Assembly: GCF_030815485.1 (NCBI RefSeq)
Contig: NZ_JAUSWV010000002.1
Coordinates: forward strand, 1,612,001 to 1,676,000
Length of the DNA stretch: 64,000 nt
Source of the DNA: Streptomyces rishiriensis
GTDB taxonomy: Bacteria; Actinomycetota; Actinomycetes; Streptomycetales; Streptomycetaceae
Reading direction: 5' to 3'
Translations under genes and position numbers: made by a program
Shown: positions 39,347 to 48,662 of the stretch, one piece after another
How the letters are laid out: the number at the start of each line of letters is the position of its first letter
How positions within the stretch are numbered: position 1 is the first letter of the stretch
The notes under the pieces: generated by a model
The model's input: only the letters and a program-made list of their open reading frames with translations
What the model was told of the DNA's origin: nothing
Databases searched by the model: none

Positions 39347-41731
39347 ATGACGTATTTTCCGCCTCCGGCCGAGGAGTTGCGCTTCCTCGACAACGAGCTC
39401 CGGCAACTGGACGCGCGCCGGGCCCAGTTGCTGGCCCGCCGCGCCTGGCTGGTCACGACGCTTCAGCAGGCGGCACAGCCGGCCCCGCCGGTGTGGCCGA
39501 GCCGGACGGCGCAGGCCGGCCCCGCCGCGCGCCCCGAGGCCACCGCCCCGGGCGTGCAGAACGTCCTCCTGCTGCTCGGCGGCGTCCTGCTGACTGTCGC
39601 GGCGATGGTGTTCACGCTGGTCAGCTGGGGCCATCTGGGAATCGCCGGCCGTTCACTGGTGCTGGGCGCGGTCACGCTGGCGGTCCTCGGTTCGCCCGTG
39701 GCGCTGCTGCGGCGGGGGCTGCGGTCGACCGCCGAGTCGGTGGCCGGCCTCGGCCTCGCGCTGACGGTGCTGGACGCCTACGCCCTGCGCGAGGTCGTGT
39801 TCACGTCGGCGGACGGTACGACGTACGCGGCGGCGGCGTCGACGGTCCTGGCGGCGCTGTGGGCGGCGTACGGCACGGCGCTCGGCGCGCTGCCGGGCCC
39901 GGCCACGCTGCGACTGCCGCACCCCGCGGCCGTGGCCGTCGCGCAACTCCCCCCGCTCCTGTGGACGATCGCGCTGGGCGGCGGGCCGCTCACGGTCACG
40001 GCCGCGGTGCTGCTGACGACGGCGCTCGACGCGGTGGTCGCGCTGCGGGTGTCCGAGCGGCCGGTGCGTCTCGTCGCCGTGGTGTGCGCCTCCGGCACGG
40101 GCGGCTGCGGTGTCCTGGCGGCCGGTCTGCTCTGTCTGGGAGCGTCCGGTCCGACCGCCGCCGCCCGTGCGGCGGCGCTCCTCCTCCTGGCGGCGGCGAT
40201 CGCTCTGGGTGTGGCGCGGTGCGCACCCCGGCCGGGGCTCGCGACGGCCATGGCGGCGACCGGCGCCGTGTGCGGGGTGGCCGGCGTGGGTGGCGTCCTG
40301 CGGGTTTCGGTGCCCGGTGACTGGGTGGTACCGGCCATTCTGGCCTGCGGGATCGCGCTGACTGCCGCCGCGCGGGGCTCGGAGGCGGTGCGCCGGGGCG
40401 TCGCCCTGGCGTCCGGTGTCGTCCAGGCGGGGGCGGTGCTGTGGGCGGTGCCGGCCGTGGGCGTCACGGTCCTGGGACCGGCGGCCTGGCTGCGGCACCC
40501 CTGGTCGGGGGCTCCGGCGGACGCCCGGGCCGCGGTGACGGTCGACGCCTTCTGGCCGCCGTACGCCGTCACCGTGCCGCTGATCCTCGTCGCGGTCGCC
40601 GCGGTGTCGGCCACGGCGGTCCGCAGCGAGGAGTGGCGTCCGCGGGCGTCGGCCGCCGCGCTGACGCTGACCTGGGCCGCGGTGCTCGTCACGCCCACGG
40701 CGCTGGGACTTCCCTACGTTGTCGGCCTGTTGATCCAGGGGATCGTCGTGGCGGCGCTCCTCGTGCCCGCGCTTCGGGGGCCGGCGGCACGGACGGCCAC
40801 CGGGCTCGCCCTGCTGACCTCCCTCGGCCTCGCCTTCTCGTCCCTGGCCACCGAGCCCGCGACCCTCGTCGTTCTCGGCTCGCTGACGGTGGTGTTCGCG
40901 GGGGCCGCGTGGCGCGGCCGGCAGGCGCCGGTGTCCGCGGCCGCCGCCCTGGGCTGGGCCACGGCCCTGGCCTGCGCCGTGGGTGCGTCCGCCGGCTGGC
41001 GGCCGGAGCACACCGCGCTGCTGGTGCTGGTCGTCCCGGTCGCCTCGGCCCTGCTCGCGGCTCGGCCGGGTGACTCCGCGACGACGACGGCGGTCGAGGT
41101 GACGGGATCCGTCGCCGGGCTCGTCGCCATCGGCCTCGCCGTGGCCGACCCGCCCCTGCTGGCCCTGGTGCTGTCCCTGTGCGGGGTGATCGCGGCGGGC
41201 ACGGCCGTACGTCCGGACCGCCGTGAGGCCGGCTACGCGGCCGTCGTCCTCTTCGTACTGGCCTCATGGGTCCGGCTGGCCGCCTGGCAGGTGGACATCC
41301 CCGAGGCGTACACGCTGCCGGTCACCGTTCCGGCGCTGCTCGTCGGAGCCCTGCGCCGGCGCCGCGACCCGGCCGCGTCGTCCTGGACGGCGTACGGTCC
41401 CGGTCTCACCGTGACGCTCCTGCCCAGCCTCGCCGCGGTCTGGAGCGACCCGGGATGGACCCGCCCGCTGCTGCTGGGCGCGGCCGGGCTGCTGCTCACC
41501 CTGCTGGGCGCCCGGCACCGGCTGCGGGCGCCGCTCGTGCTGGGCGGCTCGGTGCTCGCCCTGGTCACCCTGCACGAGCTCGCCCCGTATCTGGTCCAGG
41601 TGACCGACGCGCTCCCCCGCTGGGTGCCTCCCGCCCTCGCCGGGCTGCTGCTGCTCGCACTCGGTGCGACGTACGAGCGGCGGCTGCGCGATGTCCGGCG
41701 GGTGCGGGAGGTCCTCGGGAGGATGAACTAG
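39347..41731 (+). CDS. Large polytopic membrane protein, function unknown
   Basis: The predicted protein has about 794 residues and opens with a soluble charged helical segment (EELRFLDNELRQLDARRAQLLARRAW, near residues 7-32). This is followed by many hydrophobic segments (roughly 18-20) rich in Ala, Leu and Val, ending with a short basic tail (YERRLRDVRRVREVLGRMN). This N-terminal helix plus multispan architecture resembles the DUF2157/DUF2339-type families and a Streptomyces group named after SCO7613, but I cannot assign it firmly. I chose the ATG at 39347. ATG 39311 and GTG 39323 are alternatives, and none has a strong ribosome-binding site. It ends eight bases from the convergent lyase gene. 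Confidence 0.75.
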   Translation: MTYFPPPAEELRFLDNELRQLDARRAQLLARRAWLVTTLQQAAQPAPPVWPSRTAQAGPAARPEATAPGVQNVLLLLGGVLLTVAAMVFTLVSWGHLGIAGRSLVLGAVTLAVLGSPVALLRRGLRSTAESVAGLGLALTVLDAYALREVVFTSADGTTYAAAASTVLAALWAAYGTALGALPGPATLRLPHPAAVAVAQLPPLLWTIALGGGPLTVTAAVLLTTALDAVVALRVSERPVRLVAVVCASGTGGCGVLAAGLLCLGASGPTAAARAAALLLLAAAIALGVARCAPRPGLATAMAATGAVCGVAGVGGVLRVSVPGDWVVPAILACGIALTAAARGSEAVRRGVALASGVVQAGAVLWAVPAVGVTVLGPAAWLRHPWSGAPADARAAVTVDAFWPPYAVTVPLILVAVAAVSATAVRSEEWRPRASAAALTLTWAAVLVTPTALGLPYVVGLLIQGIVVAALLVPALRGPAARTATGLALLTSLGLAFSSLATEPATLVVLGSLTVVFAGAAWRGRQAPVSAAAALGWATALACAVGASAGWRPEHTALLVLVVPVASALLAARPGDSATTTAVEVTGSVAGLVAIGLAVADPPLLALVLSLCGVIAAGTAVRPDRREAGYAAVVLFVLASWVRLAAWQVDIPEAYTLPVTVPALLVGALRRRRDPAASSWTAYGPGLTVTLLPSLAAVWSDPGWTRPLLLGAAGLLLTLLGARHRLRAPLVLGGSVLALVTLHELAPYLVQVTDALPRWVPPALAGLLLLALGATYERRLRDVRRVREVLGRMN

Positions 41732-41738
41732 CGGGGTG

Positions 41739-44474
41739 CTACGGCATCTTGTCGCCGAGCAGGGCCAGGTTCTCGATGGCGGCGAGGCCGTAGAGGGCGG
41801 TGTCGTTGGTGGCCACCCAGGCGGCCTCGCTGCCCGCGACCAGGGCGGCGGGGCCGCTCACCGGCTCCGTCTTCCACGGCGACGACTCGGTGTAGCCGTC
41901 GGAGCTGTAGAACTTCGTCCACGCCCGCTTGGCGAGCGCCTCGTCCCCGGTCTGGACGGCGGCGTACGCGTCGAGTCGCGAGTGGCCCTGGAAGAGCAGC
42001 AGGGTGCCGAAGTTGCTGCCGTAGCGCGCCGCCTGTTCCGCCTTGGTGGCGTTGAAGTAGCGGCAGTAGTCCAGGTACGCCTCCTTGAACTTCGGTATGT
42101 CGACCAGGTGGATGAGTTCGGCGCACAGCTCGTTGAGGCCGAAGACGGCGGACAGGTGCGAGACGCCGACGACCGGGGCGGTGGCCACCGCAAACTTTCC
42201 GGTGTCCAGGTCGTACAGGCCGCTGCCCTGCACGAAGCCGTTGGGCTGGGCGCCGATGGTCTCCATGGTGGACAGGACGCGGGCCTTCGCCTTCTCCCAC
42301 TTCGGGCCCTTGCGCTCCCACTCGGTCAGCCACGCCGACACCAGGCCGCTCCAGTCGGTGCCGAAGCCGATCGACAGGGCGTGCCGGTCGGGGGTGTACG
42401 GCTCGGTGCGGATCTTGCGCAGCGGGTCCAGGGCGAGGAACGTCTCGTCGGAGTCGACGTTGGCGTGCATGAGGTCGCCGACGCGTTCGTCGGCGGTGAG
42501 GAAGTAGTAATAGCGGCGGTAGGTGGTGTTGGCGATGCGCTGCTGCTTGGCGCTGTCGGCGTAGTGCTGCACCCCGTGCCGGGTGCCCAGCCCCGCCCAC
42601 TGGCCGAGGTGGTAGACGTCGACCTCGCCGGTGTGCCGGGTCATCGCCTCGGCGAAGCGGAAGATGTCCGCGCGTCCGCTGCGCAGATAGGCGAACCAGA
42701 GCCAGAGGTCGGGGGACAGCTCGGAGTTGTCCCAGGCGTAGCCGCCGATGTCGTACCGCCACTGGTGCCGGACGGTGTCGTAGGTGTGCATGATGTCGCC
42801 GTAGTCCCAGAAGCCGTACCAGCGGCGCTGCTCCACCTGGTCCTTGTAGTAGGTGAAGAGGAAGTCGAGGTGGTCCTCGATCTTCGCCTTGGCGGGGGTC
42901 GAGCGGTCCGGCTCGGCGTACAGGCCCGGCCCGAACACCTTGGCCTTGATGAGCTGCCTGGGCGGGGCGGCGAGCTGGGGCAGCACCCGTACGGCCTCGA
43001 CCTGTTCGGCGAGCTTCTCGGGGGCGGGCGTGGACTCGTTGGCCCAGAAGAGGAGCTCGGAGGTACGGGCGATGCCGTAGGGGGTGCCGAAGCCGGGCTC
43101 GTAGTCCTCGTACGTGATGTTGAGGCCTTCGAGCTGTTCGGGGAAGGTGTCCTGGCCCATGCCGTCGTGGTAGAAGCGCAGGTCCATGGGCTGCGCCTCG
43201 GGCGACCAGAGCCAGAGGGTGACCTCGGCCTCGTCGGTGTGGGCGTCGCGGATGTCGAGCTGGGCGGGGTGCTTCTCCCAGAAGTCCCTGAGGCCGAAGG
43301 AGAATCCGCCGCTCGCCCCGCCGACGTAGCCGAAGCCGGAGGCCCGCTTGCCGCCGCCGGCGCCGATCCAGCCGTAGCCCTTCTTGGTGCGCTTGCGGAG
43401 CGCGAAGCCGTCCGCCGACAGCTGGGAGAGGGTGTAGTCGCCCCACTCGGGGATGTACTGGAGGCGGGTGGTGACCCGCTGGTCCCAGGTGGCGGGGTCG
43501 GGGAGCTTCTGGCCCGCGTACTGGGCCGCCTGCACCGCCGCGCCGGGGTCGCGGCGCAGGCCGGTGATTCCCTTGACCGCCTCGCGCAGCAGGCCGGTGC
43601 CCTCGCCGCCGATGCGGATGTGACGGTCGTAGGACTCGTCGCGCAGGGGGACGGTGAAACGGACGCCCAGACCCCGGATGAAGTCGCCGCTCGCCTTGCC
43701 GGGTTCCTGTTTCCCGTCGTAGGTGATGGTGTGCACCATGCGGAAGGAGTCGGCGCCCGCGTAGAAGTACAGGCGGATGGAGAACGGCAGCCAGCTGCGG
43801 CTGCCCTTGCGGTGTTTGCCGTCGATGCGGACGACCGCGCGGACCGGGCCCGTCTGCTCGACGGTGACGGCGTCGATGGCGCCCTCGAAACGCTCCGTCT
43901 TGACGGTGCCCTGGTCCTCGTCCTCGATCTCGGGCTGCCGGATCAGGACCAGCCGGCCGTTCTTGGCGATCTCGGTGGAACCGCGGGTGACGGACTTGAT
44001 GAGGGTGGCGCCCGACTTGCCGATCTTCACCGTGATGACGCCCGTCGACACGTCGATGGTGCCGCCGCTCCTGTCGACGGTGACCTTCTTCGCGGGTGCG
44101 GCCGGGGCACCGGCGGCGAGGGTGAGCTTGCCGGAGCCGGAACCGACCGCGTGGGCCGTCCACTTCAGCGACCCGTCCGGCCAGTAGGCGAGCGGCCAGG
44201 ACTGTACGGGGACGTCCTTGCCGTCGGCGTCCGTCAGCGCGAAGGTCTGGTCCTCCTGGTACGTGCCCATGGGCCAGGGCACGCCGAGCGTGGAGCCGGG
44301 GGCCGCGCCGAGGCCGCCGTCCTCCAGCCAGTCAAGGGTGACGGGGTCGGCGTCGGCCGCGGCGGCTCCGGGCTCGGCCTGTGCGTTCTTGGCGCCCAGG
44401 GCCCAGCTGAACTGGGCGGCGGCTCCGGCGACGGCGGCCGCCTTCAGGAGGGACCTACGGGGGATGGGAGACAT
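41739..44474 (-). CDS. Exo-rhamnogalacturonan lyase family protein (PL26/YetA-like), Tat-exported
   Basis: This is a 911-residue secreted or cell-bound protein. It has a Tat signal peptide (IPRRSLLKAAAVAGAAAQFSWALGA-type, twin Arg at residues 6-7, cleavage after about residue 34) and resembles the PcRGLX/YetA group that acts on rhamnogalacturonan. The N-terminal beta region (VTLDWLEDGG, VPWPMGTY, DADGKDVPVQSWPLAYWPDGS) is followed by a long helical region with repeated W and Y residues. It is the last gene of a sugar ABC transporter operon, 102 bases after the YesL-like gene. The family is recognised from overall pattern only; the substrate is inferred. Confidence 0.82.
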   Translation of the reverse strand: MSPIPRRSLLKAAAVAGAAAQFSWALGAKNAQAEPGAAAADADPVTLDWLEDGGLGAAPGSTLGVPWPMGTYQEDQTFALTDADGKDVPVQSWPLAYWPDGSLKWTAHAVGSGSGKLTLAAGAPAAPAKKVTVDRSGGTIDVSTGVITVKIGKSGATLIKSVTRGSTEIAKNGRLVLIRQPEIEDEDQGTVKTERFEGAIDAVTVEQTGPVRAVVRIDGKHRKGSRSWLPFSIRLYFYAGADSFRMVHTITYDGKQEPGKASGDFIRGLGVRFTVPLRDESYDRHIRIGGEGTGLLREAVKGITGLRRDPGAAVQAAQYAGQKLPDPATWDQRVTTRLQYIPEWGDYTLSQLSADGFALRKRTKKGYGWIGAGGGKRASGFGYVGGASGGFSFGLRDFWEKHPAQLDIRDAHTDEAEVTLWLWSPEAQPMDLRFYHDGMGQDTFPEQLEGLNITYEDYEPGFGTPYGIARTSELLFWANESTPAPEKLAEQVEAVRVLPQLAAPPRQLIKAKVFGPGLYAEPDRSTPAKAKIEDHLDFLFTYYKDQVEQRRWYGFWDYGDIMHTYDTVRHQWRYDIGGYAWDNSELSPDLWLWFAYLRSGRADIFRFAEAMTRHTGEVDVYHLGQWAGLGTRHGVQHYADSAKQQRIANTTYRRYYYFLTADERVGDLMHANVDSDETFLALDPLRKIRTEPYTPDRHALSIGFGTDWSGLVSAWLTEWERKGPKWEKAKARVLSTMETIGAQPNGFVQGSGLYDLDTGKFAVATAPVVGVSHLSAVFGLNELCAELIHLVDIPKFKEAYLDYCRYFNATKAEQAARYGSNFGTLLLFQGHSRLDAYAAVQTGDEALAKRAWTKFYSSDGYTESSPWKTEPVSGPAALVAGSEAAWVATNDTALYGLAAIENLALLGDKMP

Positions 44475-44576
44475 GAGATGCAGCCTTTCCTTTCCGCGCG
44501 AACGGCATGGGTGGTCAGGGGCATGACAGAGAGAGGCGCGGCGCCCTGGGCGCCGGCCCGGTGCGAGGGCCGGCCG

Positions 44577-45176
44577 TCAGCGGCGCCGGTAGCGCTCCTC
44601 GACGGCGACGGCCGCCGCCGCGACGGCCCCGAGGACGGGGACCGCCAGCGGCGCGACGAGCCAGGCGGACACGGCGACGACGGCCAGCCCGCAGACGAGC
44701 AGGAAGGATCCGGCGGGATCGAGCACGGTCCGCCGCCCCGCCTCCGCGAGCAGCGCCCGCCAGGAACGGCCCGGAGTCCAGACCGCCGCCGCCCTCAGCA
44801 GCGCCACGGCGAGCCCGGTCAGCGCGAGGACGCCGACGGACCCGACCAGCGGCCCACCGGGAATCCCGGCCCGAGCGGCGAGGACGTCCACCCAGACCGC
44901 GACGGCGGCCGCCCATCCGGCGAGCCCGACGACCCACCCGCCACGTACGGCGGCCCGGAAGTCGGCGACGAACTTCCGCCAGCCGCCGATCTCATGGGTC
45001 GCGCGACGCCGCAGATGCCGTGCCCCGGCGGCGAAGGCCGCGGGGTAGGTGACGCCCCCGAGACAGGCCACGGCGATCCACACTCCGGTGAGCAGACTCT
45101 CGGCGAAGAGCGCGAAGCGCTCGCCGAACACGGACTCCCTGCGCGGGGAGCGGGGCTTCACCCGTGTTTGCGCCAT
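44577..45176 (-). CDS. YesL-like membrane protein (DUF624)
   Basis: This 199-residue protein has four to five hydrophobic helices (for example SLLTGVWIAVACLGGVTYPAAFAA, GWVVGLAGWAAAVAVWV) and a short charged cytoplasmic start. YesL/DUF624 proteins sit in Bacillus rhamnogalacturonan operons beside the transporter genes, matching this context. It has a GTW/FAVGA-like weak family match, so the call is partly contextual. It begins MAQTRVKPRS ten bases after the permease stop, within the same operon. Molecular role unknown. Confidence 0.78.
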   Translation of the reverse strand: MAQTRVKPRSPRRESVFGERFALFAESLLTGVWIAVACLGGVTYPAAFAAGARHLRRRATHEIGGWRKFVADFRAAVRGGWVVGLAGWAAAVAVWVDVLAARAGIPGGPLVGSVGVLALTGLAVALLRAAAVWTPGRSWRALLAEAGRRTVLDPAGSFLLVCGLAVVAVSAWLVAPLAVPVLGAVAAAAVAVEERYRRR

Positions 45177-45186
45177 GGAGTCCCCC

Positions 45187-46062
45187 TCAGCCCTTCAGCC
45201 CGGAGGTCGCCATGCCGTCGATGAGATAGCGCTGGAAGGCCATGAAGAAGGCGATGACCGGCACCAGCGCCACCAGCGACATCGCGATCATGCTGCCGTA
45301 GTTGGAGATGCCCTCCTGGTCGCGGAACATCATCAGGCCGAGCGAAACGGTGTACTTGGACGGGGTGTTGAGATAGATCAACGGCCCCATGAAGTCGTTC
45401 CACGCGTTGATGAACGTGAAGATGGCGCTGGTGATGATGGCGGGCCGGCTCAGCGGCAGCACGATGGACCAGTAGGTCCTCAGGTGCCCGCAGCCGTCGA
45501 GTTTGGCGGCCTCGTCCAGCTCGCGCGGCAGCCCGCGCATGAACTGCACCATCAGGAAGACGAAGAACGCCTCCGTGGCCAGGAACTTGCCCGCGACGAG
45601 CGGCACGAGCGTGTCGATGTAGCCGAGGTTGCGGAACAGCACGTACTGCGGGATGAGCAGCACGTGGTACGGCAGCAGCAGAGTGCCGATCATCAGGGTG
45701 AACAGCAGGTTCCGCCCGGCGAACCGGATCTTGGCGAAGGCGTACGCCGTCAGGGAGCTGGAGAGCACCACACCGACCACGGCCAGGCCCGCGTACATCA
45801 GCGAGTTGCTGAAGAAGCTGGTGATGGAGATGCCGGAGATGCCGTCGGCCAGTCCGGAGAAGTTCGCCCAGACCGGCTCGCCGGGCAGCAGGTCGAGGCT
45901 GGCGATGATGTCCTTGCTCGGCTTGAACGAGGCGCCGAGCACCCAGATCACCGGGTACAGGACGACGGCGAGCACGAGGATCGCGCCCACGTGCCAGACG
46001 AGGGATCCGATGCGCCGCCGCTCTCCGGTGGGGCGTACGGCGGGGCTGGTGGCGGTGGTCAC
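45187..46062 (-). CDS. Carbohydrate ABC transporter permease (MalG/YesQ type)
   Basis: This 291-residue inner membrane permease has six helices and the EAA-type loop contacting the ATPase (PRELDEAAKLDGCGHLRTYWSIVLPLSRPA, about residues 191-220). N-terminal residues are polar. The GTG at 46060-46062 overlaps the upstream permease stop by four bases (GTGA), so the pair is translationally coupled. No ATP-binding subunit is encoded in this cluster, so a shared multi-sugar ATPase such as MsiK is expected to power it. That is known for many Streptomyces sugar transporters. Confidence 0.95.
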   Translation of the reverse strand: MTTATSPAVRPTGERRRIGSLVWHVGAILVLAVVLYPVIWVLGASFKPSKDIIASLDLLPGEPVWANFSGLADGISGISITSFFSNSLMYAGLAVVGVVLSSSLTAYAFAKIRFAGRNLLFTLMIGTLLLPYHVLLIPQYVLFRNLGYIDTLVPLVAGKFLATEAFFVFLMVQFMRGLPRELDEAAKLDGCGHLRTYWSIVLPLSRPAIITSAIFTFINAWNDFMGPLIYLNTPSKYTVSLGLMMFRDQEGISNYGSMIAMSLVALVPVIAFFMAFQRYLIDGMATSGLKG

Positions 46063-47015
46063 TTGGCGGCCTCCTCGTAGTGCACCCACTTCTTCTGCGA
46101 CCAGAACAGGACGGCCGTGACGAGCGCCACCGCGACCACCAGCGTCCAGGCCATCGCGGAGGCGAAGCCCATCTGGGCCTCCTTGAAGCCCTTCTGATAC
46201 AGGTAACAGGTGTAGACAAGGGTGGCGTCGGCCGGTCCGCACCGGGTGTCGGAGACGACGTACGCCGAGCCGAACACCTGGAACGCGTGGATGGACTCCA
46301 GCAGCACGTTGAAGAAGAGCACCGGGGAGATCATCGGCAGCGTGATGTTCCAGAACCGCCGGAAGGGGCCGGCGCCGTCCATCTCGGCAGCCTCGTACAG
46401 CTCCTGAGGCACCTGTTTGAGCCCCGCCAGGAAGATGACCATCGGCGCACCGAACTGCCAGATGCTCAGCGCCACCAGGGAGTACAGAACGTAGTCCGGG
46501 TTGCCGATCCAGCCGCCGACGTCGAGCCCGAAGATCTTCTGCGTACGGTCCACGACGGCGTCGTCGGAGAACAGCGCCCGCCACACGAAGCCCACCGAGA
46601 CGCTGGCGCCGATGAGCGACGGCATGTAGAACGCGGCCCGGTACAGGGCCTGGCCGCGCCGCTTCTGGGCGAGCAGCAGCGCCACTCCGAGCGCGAGGAG
46701 CAGCTTCAGCGGTGTGGCCACGACGACGTACTTGAGTGTGACCTGCACCGACTTCTGCCAGCGCGGGTCCTGGAACATCGTCGTGAAGTTGTCGAGCCCC
46801 ACCCACCGGGGCGGCGTGAACAGGTTGTAGCTGGTGAACGCGTAGTAGAGCGACGCGATCATCGGCCCCGCAGTGAGCAGCAGGAAACCCGCGATCCACG
46901 GCGACATGAAGAGGTAGCCGGCGAGGTTCTCGCGGCGCCGCCCGCGCCGCCCGGCGGCAGGAGCGGCGGACCGCTTCTCCGCCGGGCGCGCGGGCGCTTC
47001 CTTGACGAGCGTCAT
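46059..47015 (-). CDS. Carbohydrate ABC transporter permease (MalF/YesP type)
   Basis: This 318-residue permease has a cytoplasmic basic N-terminus (KRSAAPAAGRRGRRRE), six membrane helices and the EAA loop (PQELYEAAEMDGAGPFRRFWNITLPMISPV, about residues 214-243). It begins MTLVKEAPAR 14 bases after the binding-protein stop and overlaps the second permease. With 45187-46062 it forms the heterodimeric membrane domain for the binding protein at 47030-48319. Confidence 0.95.
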   Translation of the reverse strand: MTLVKEAPARPAEKRSAAPAAGRRGRRRENLAGYLFMSPWIAGFLLLTAGPMIASLYYAFTSYNLFTPPRWVGLDNFTTMFQDPRWQKSVQVTLKYVVVATPLKLLLALGVALLLAQKRRGQALYRAAFYMPSLIGASVSVGFVWRALFSDDAVVDRTQKIFGLDVGGWIGNPDYVLYSLVALSIWQFGAPMVIFLAGLKQVPQELYEAAEMDGAGPFRRFWNITLPMISPVLFFNVLLESIHAFQVFGSAYVVSDTRCGPADATLVYTCYLYQKGFKEAQMGFASAMAWTLVVAVALVTAVLFWSQKKWVHYEEAAK

Positions 47016-47029
47016 GGTGGTACGTCCCC

Positions 47030-48319
47030 TCAGCCCGCGAACGCGGCCTTGGCCTCGCTGAACAGCGCCTTCGCGGCGTCGGCCGGCTTGGTCTTGCCCT
47101 GGGCGACCTCACCGCCGATCCGCAGGAAGGCCGCCTCGATGACGTCCGCGCCTGACGGGTGCGGGGTGATCTTCCCGAGGGCGTCCGCCTTGGCGACCTC
47201 GTCCTCGTAGGCCGCGACGCCCTTGTTGTTGGCGTCGGTCGGCTTGAAGGCGGCGTACTGCTCGGAGGTGGCGAGGATGCCGCGGTCGTAGCCCATGATC
47301 TTGCCGACCTCGGGGTCATGGACCATGAAGTCGATGAACTGGGCCGCTTCCTTCGGGTGCTTGGTGCCGGAGAAGGCGCTCAGCATCAGGGAGCCGAGGT
47401 ACTGACCGGTGTCCTTGCCGTCCGTGGTGGGGATCGGCGCGAGACCGTAGTCCGACTCGCCCTCGCCCTCGTAGCGGATGGAGAAGTTGTCCCAGGTGAA
47501 CTCGGACGCGGCGAGGCCCGCCGAGAGACCGGACTTCGGCTTGGCCTGCTCGATCTTCTTCGGGTCGGCGACCAGCCCGGACTTCACGCGCTTGTAGCCG
47601 TCCTCCCACCACTGCGTCACATCGTCCTCGGTGAAGCCGAGATCGCTGTCGGTGAAGAAGGCCTTGCCGTTCTGACGCAGGTACAGGTCGTAGAGGTACA
47701 TGATGCTGAAGTAGCCGGTGTCGCCGGCGATCTTCAGCTTGTCCTGGATCGTCTGCAGCGCGTCGAAGTACTCGTCCCAGGTCCAGCCGAAATTCGCCTC
47801 GACGCCCGCCTTCTGGAAGGCCTTGAGGTCGATGACGAGCGCCATGGTGTTGGCGCCGACGGGTATGCCGATCTGCTTTCCGTCGACCTGACCGTTCGCC
47901 AGCACGCCGTTGCGGAAGTTCTCGAGGCTCAGGTTCCCGGCGTCCGCCTGCGACTTGAGATCCATCAGAACTCCGCGCTTGTCGTACTTGCGCAGAAAGC
48001 CGACCGCATTCTGGAAAACGTCCGGCGGATTCCCGCCGGACGCCTGGGTCTGGAACTTCTCCCAGAACGCCTCGTAGTCGGTGAATTCGGGCTTGATCTT
48101 GATCTTCGGGTACTTCTTCTCGAAGAGCGCGATCGTCTTCTTGATGGCGATGGTGCGCGGCTCGCCACCCCACCATGCGTAACGGATCGTGACCGTCCCG
48201 TCCGCCGACGTACCGCCGTCTCCGCCGCACCCCGTGGTCGCGGCCAGGCCCAGTGTGGCCGCCGTCGCCCCCGCGGCCTTCAGGATCGTTCGCCTCTCAA
48301 CATTCCTGCTGGTTCCCAC
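47030..48319 (-). CDS. Sugar ABC transporter substrate-binding lipoprotein
   Basis: This 429-residue extracellular binding protein has a twin-arginine motif (R9-R10 in ERRTILKAAG) and a lipobox (LAATTGC, Cys31), so it is probably a Tat-exported lipoprotein. The mature part is of the family-1 solute-binding type (IRYAWWGGEPRT, PKIKIKPEFTDYEAFWEKFQ, GIPVGANTMALVIDLKAF). The GTG at 48317-48319 follows GGGGAGGG. It is the first gene of the operon, and promoter and operator signals are just upstream. Ligand specificity is inferred from the downstream lyase and YesL-like genes. Confidence 0.94.
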   Translation of the reverse strand: MGTSRNVERRTILKAAGATAATLGLAATTGCGGDGGTSADGTVTIRYAWWGGEPRTIAIKKTIALFEKKYPKIKIKPEFTDYEAFWEKFQTQASGGNPPDVFQNAVGFLRKYDKRGVLMDLKSQADAGNLSLENFRNGVLANGQVDGKQIGIPVGANTMALVIDLKAFQKAGVEANFGWTWDEYFDALQTIQDKLKIAGDTGYFSIMYLYDLYLRQNGKAFFTDSDLGFTEDDVTQWWEDGYKRVKSGLVADPKKIEQAKPKSGLSAGLAASEFTWDNFSIRYEGEGESDYGLAPIPTTDGKDTGQYLGSLMLSAFSGTKHPKEAAQFIDFMVHDPEVGKIMGYDRGILATSEQYAAFKPTDANNKGVAAYEDEVAKADALGKITPHPSGADVIEAAFLRIGGEVAQGKTKPADAAKALFSEAKAAFAG

Positions 48320-48355
48320 AGTCGGGCCCTCCCCGCAGCGTCGTTGCCGCTTGCA

Positions 48356-48380
48356 TGAATCGTTTCAAGAAAGCGCTTGC
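48356..48380. promoter_or_regulatory. Two LacI-family-type palindromes upstream of the sugar operon
   Basis: TGAATCGTTTCA (48356-48367) and GAAAGCGCTTGC (48369-48380) are adjacent near-perfect palindromes, each with one mismatched pair. They resemble the TGAAACGTTTCA and GAAAGCGCTTTC cores bound by LacI/GalR regulators and begin just downstream of the -10 box, so repression of the operon by a LacI-type regulator is likely. No such regulator is encoded in the window. Confidence 0.7.
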
Positions 48381-48386
48381 TGGCAC

Positions 48387-48415
48387 AAGGTACGAGGGGG
48401 TTGAGAGAGCGTCAA
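48387..48415 (-). promoter_or_regulatory. Promoter of the sugar ABC operon
   Basis: Read on the minus strand: TTGACG (48410-48415), a 17-base spacer, TACCTT (48387-48392). This is a good housekeeping-sigma promoter. It lies 68 to 96 bases upstream of the start codon and is overlapped on its downstream side by the palindromes at 48356-48380. Confidence 0.65.
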
Positions 48416-48662
48416 TGATTCGGACAGGAATTTCTTACGCGCGGCTCCTGCGTCGAACTGCCCCCACACGGGTGACGCCGCCTCACCGTCGGGACGAACG
48501 CGCAGGTGAGAGACGCCTGTTCGACGCCCCGAACCACTGACTGGCCGTCGGAAGATCACGCCGAGGGGCTGAAATCCGCCTACGGACACGAGGCCGACCC
48601 GGACACGGAAGCCTGCCGGGACGGCAGCGGGTGGTGACGTGGGGGGACACGGGCGGTCGCCG

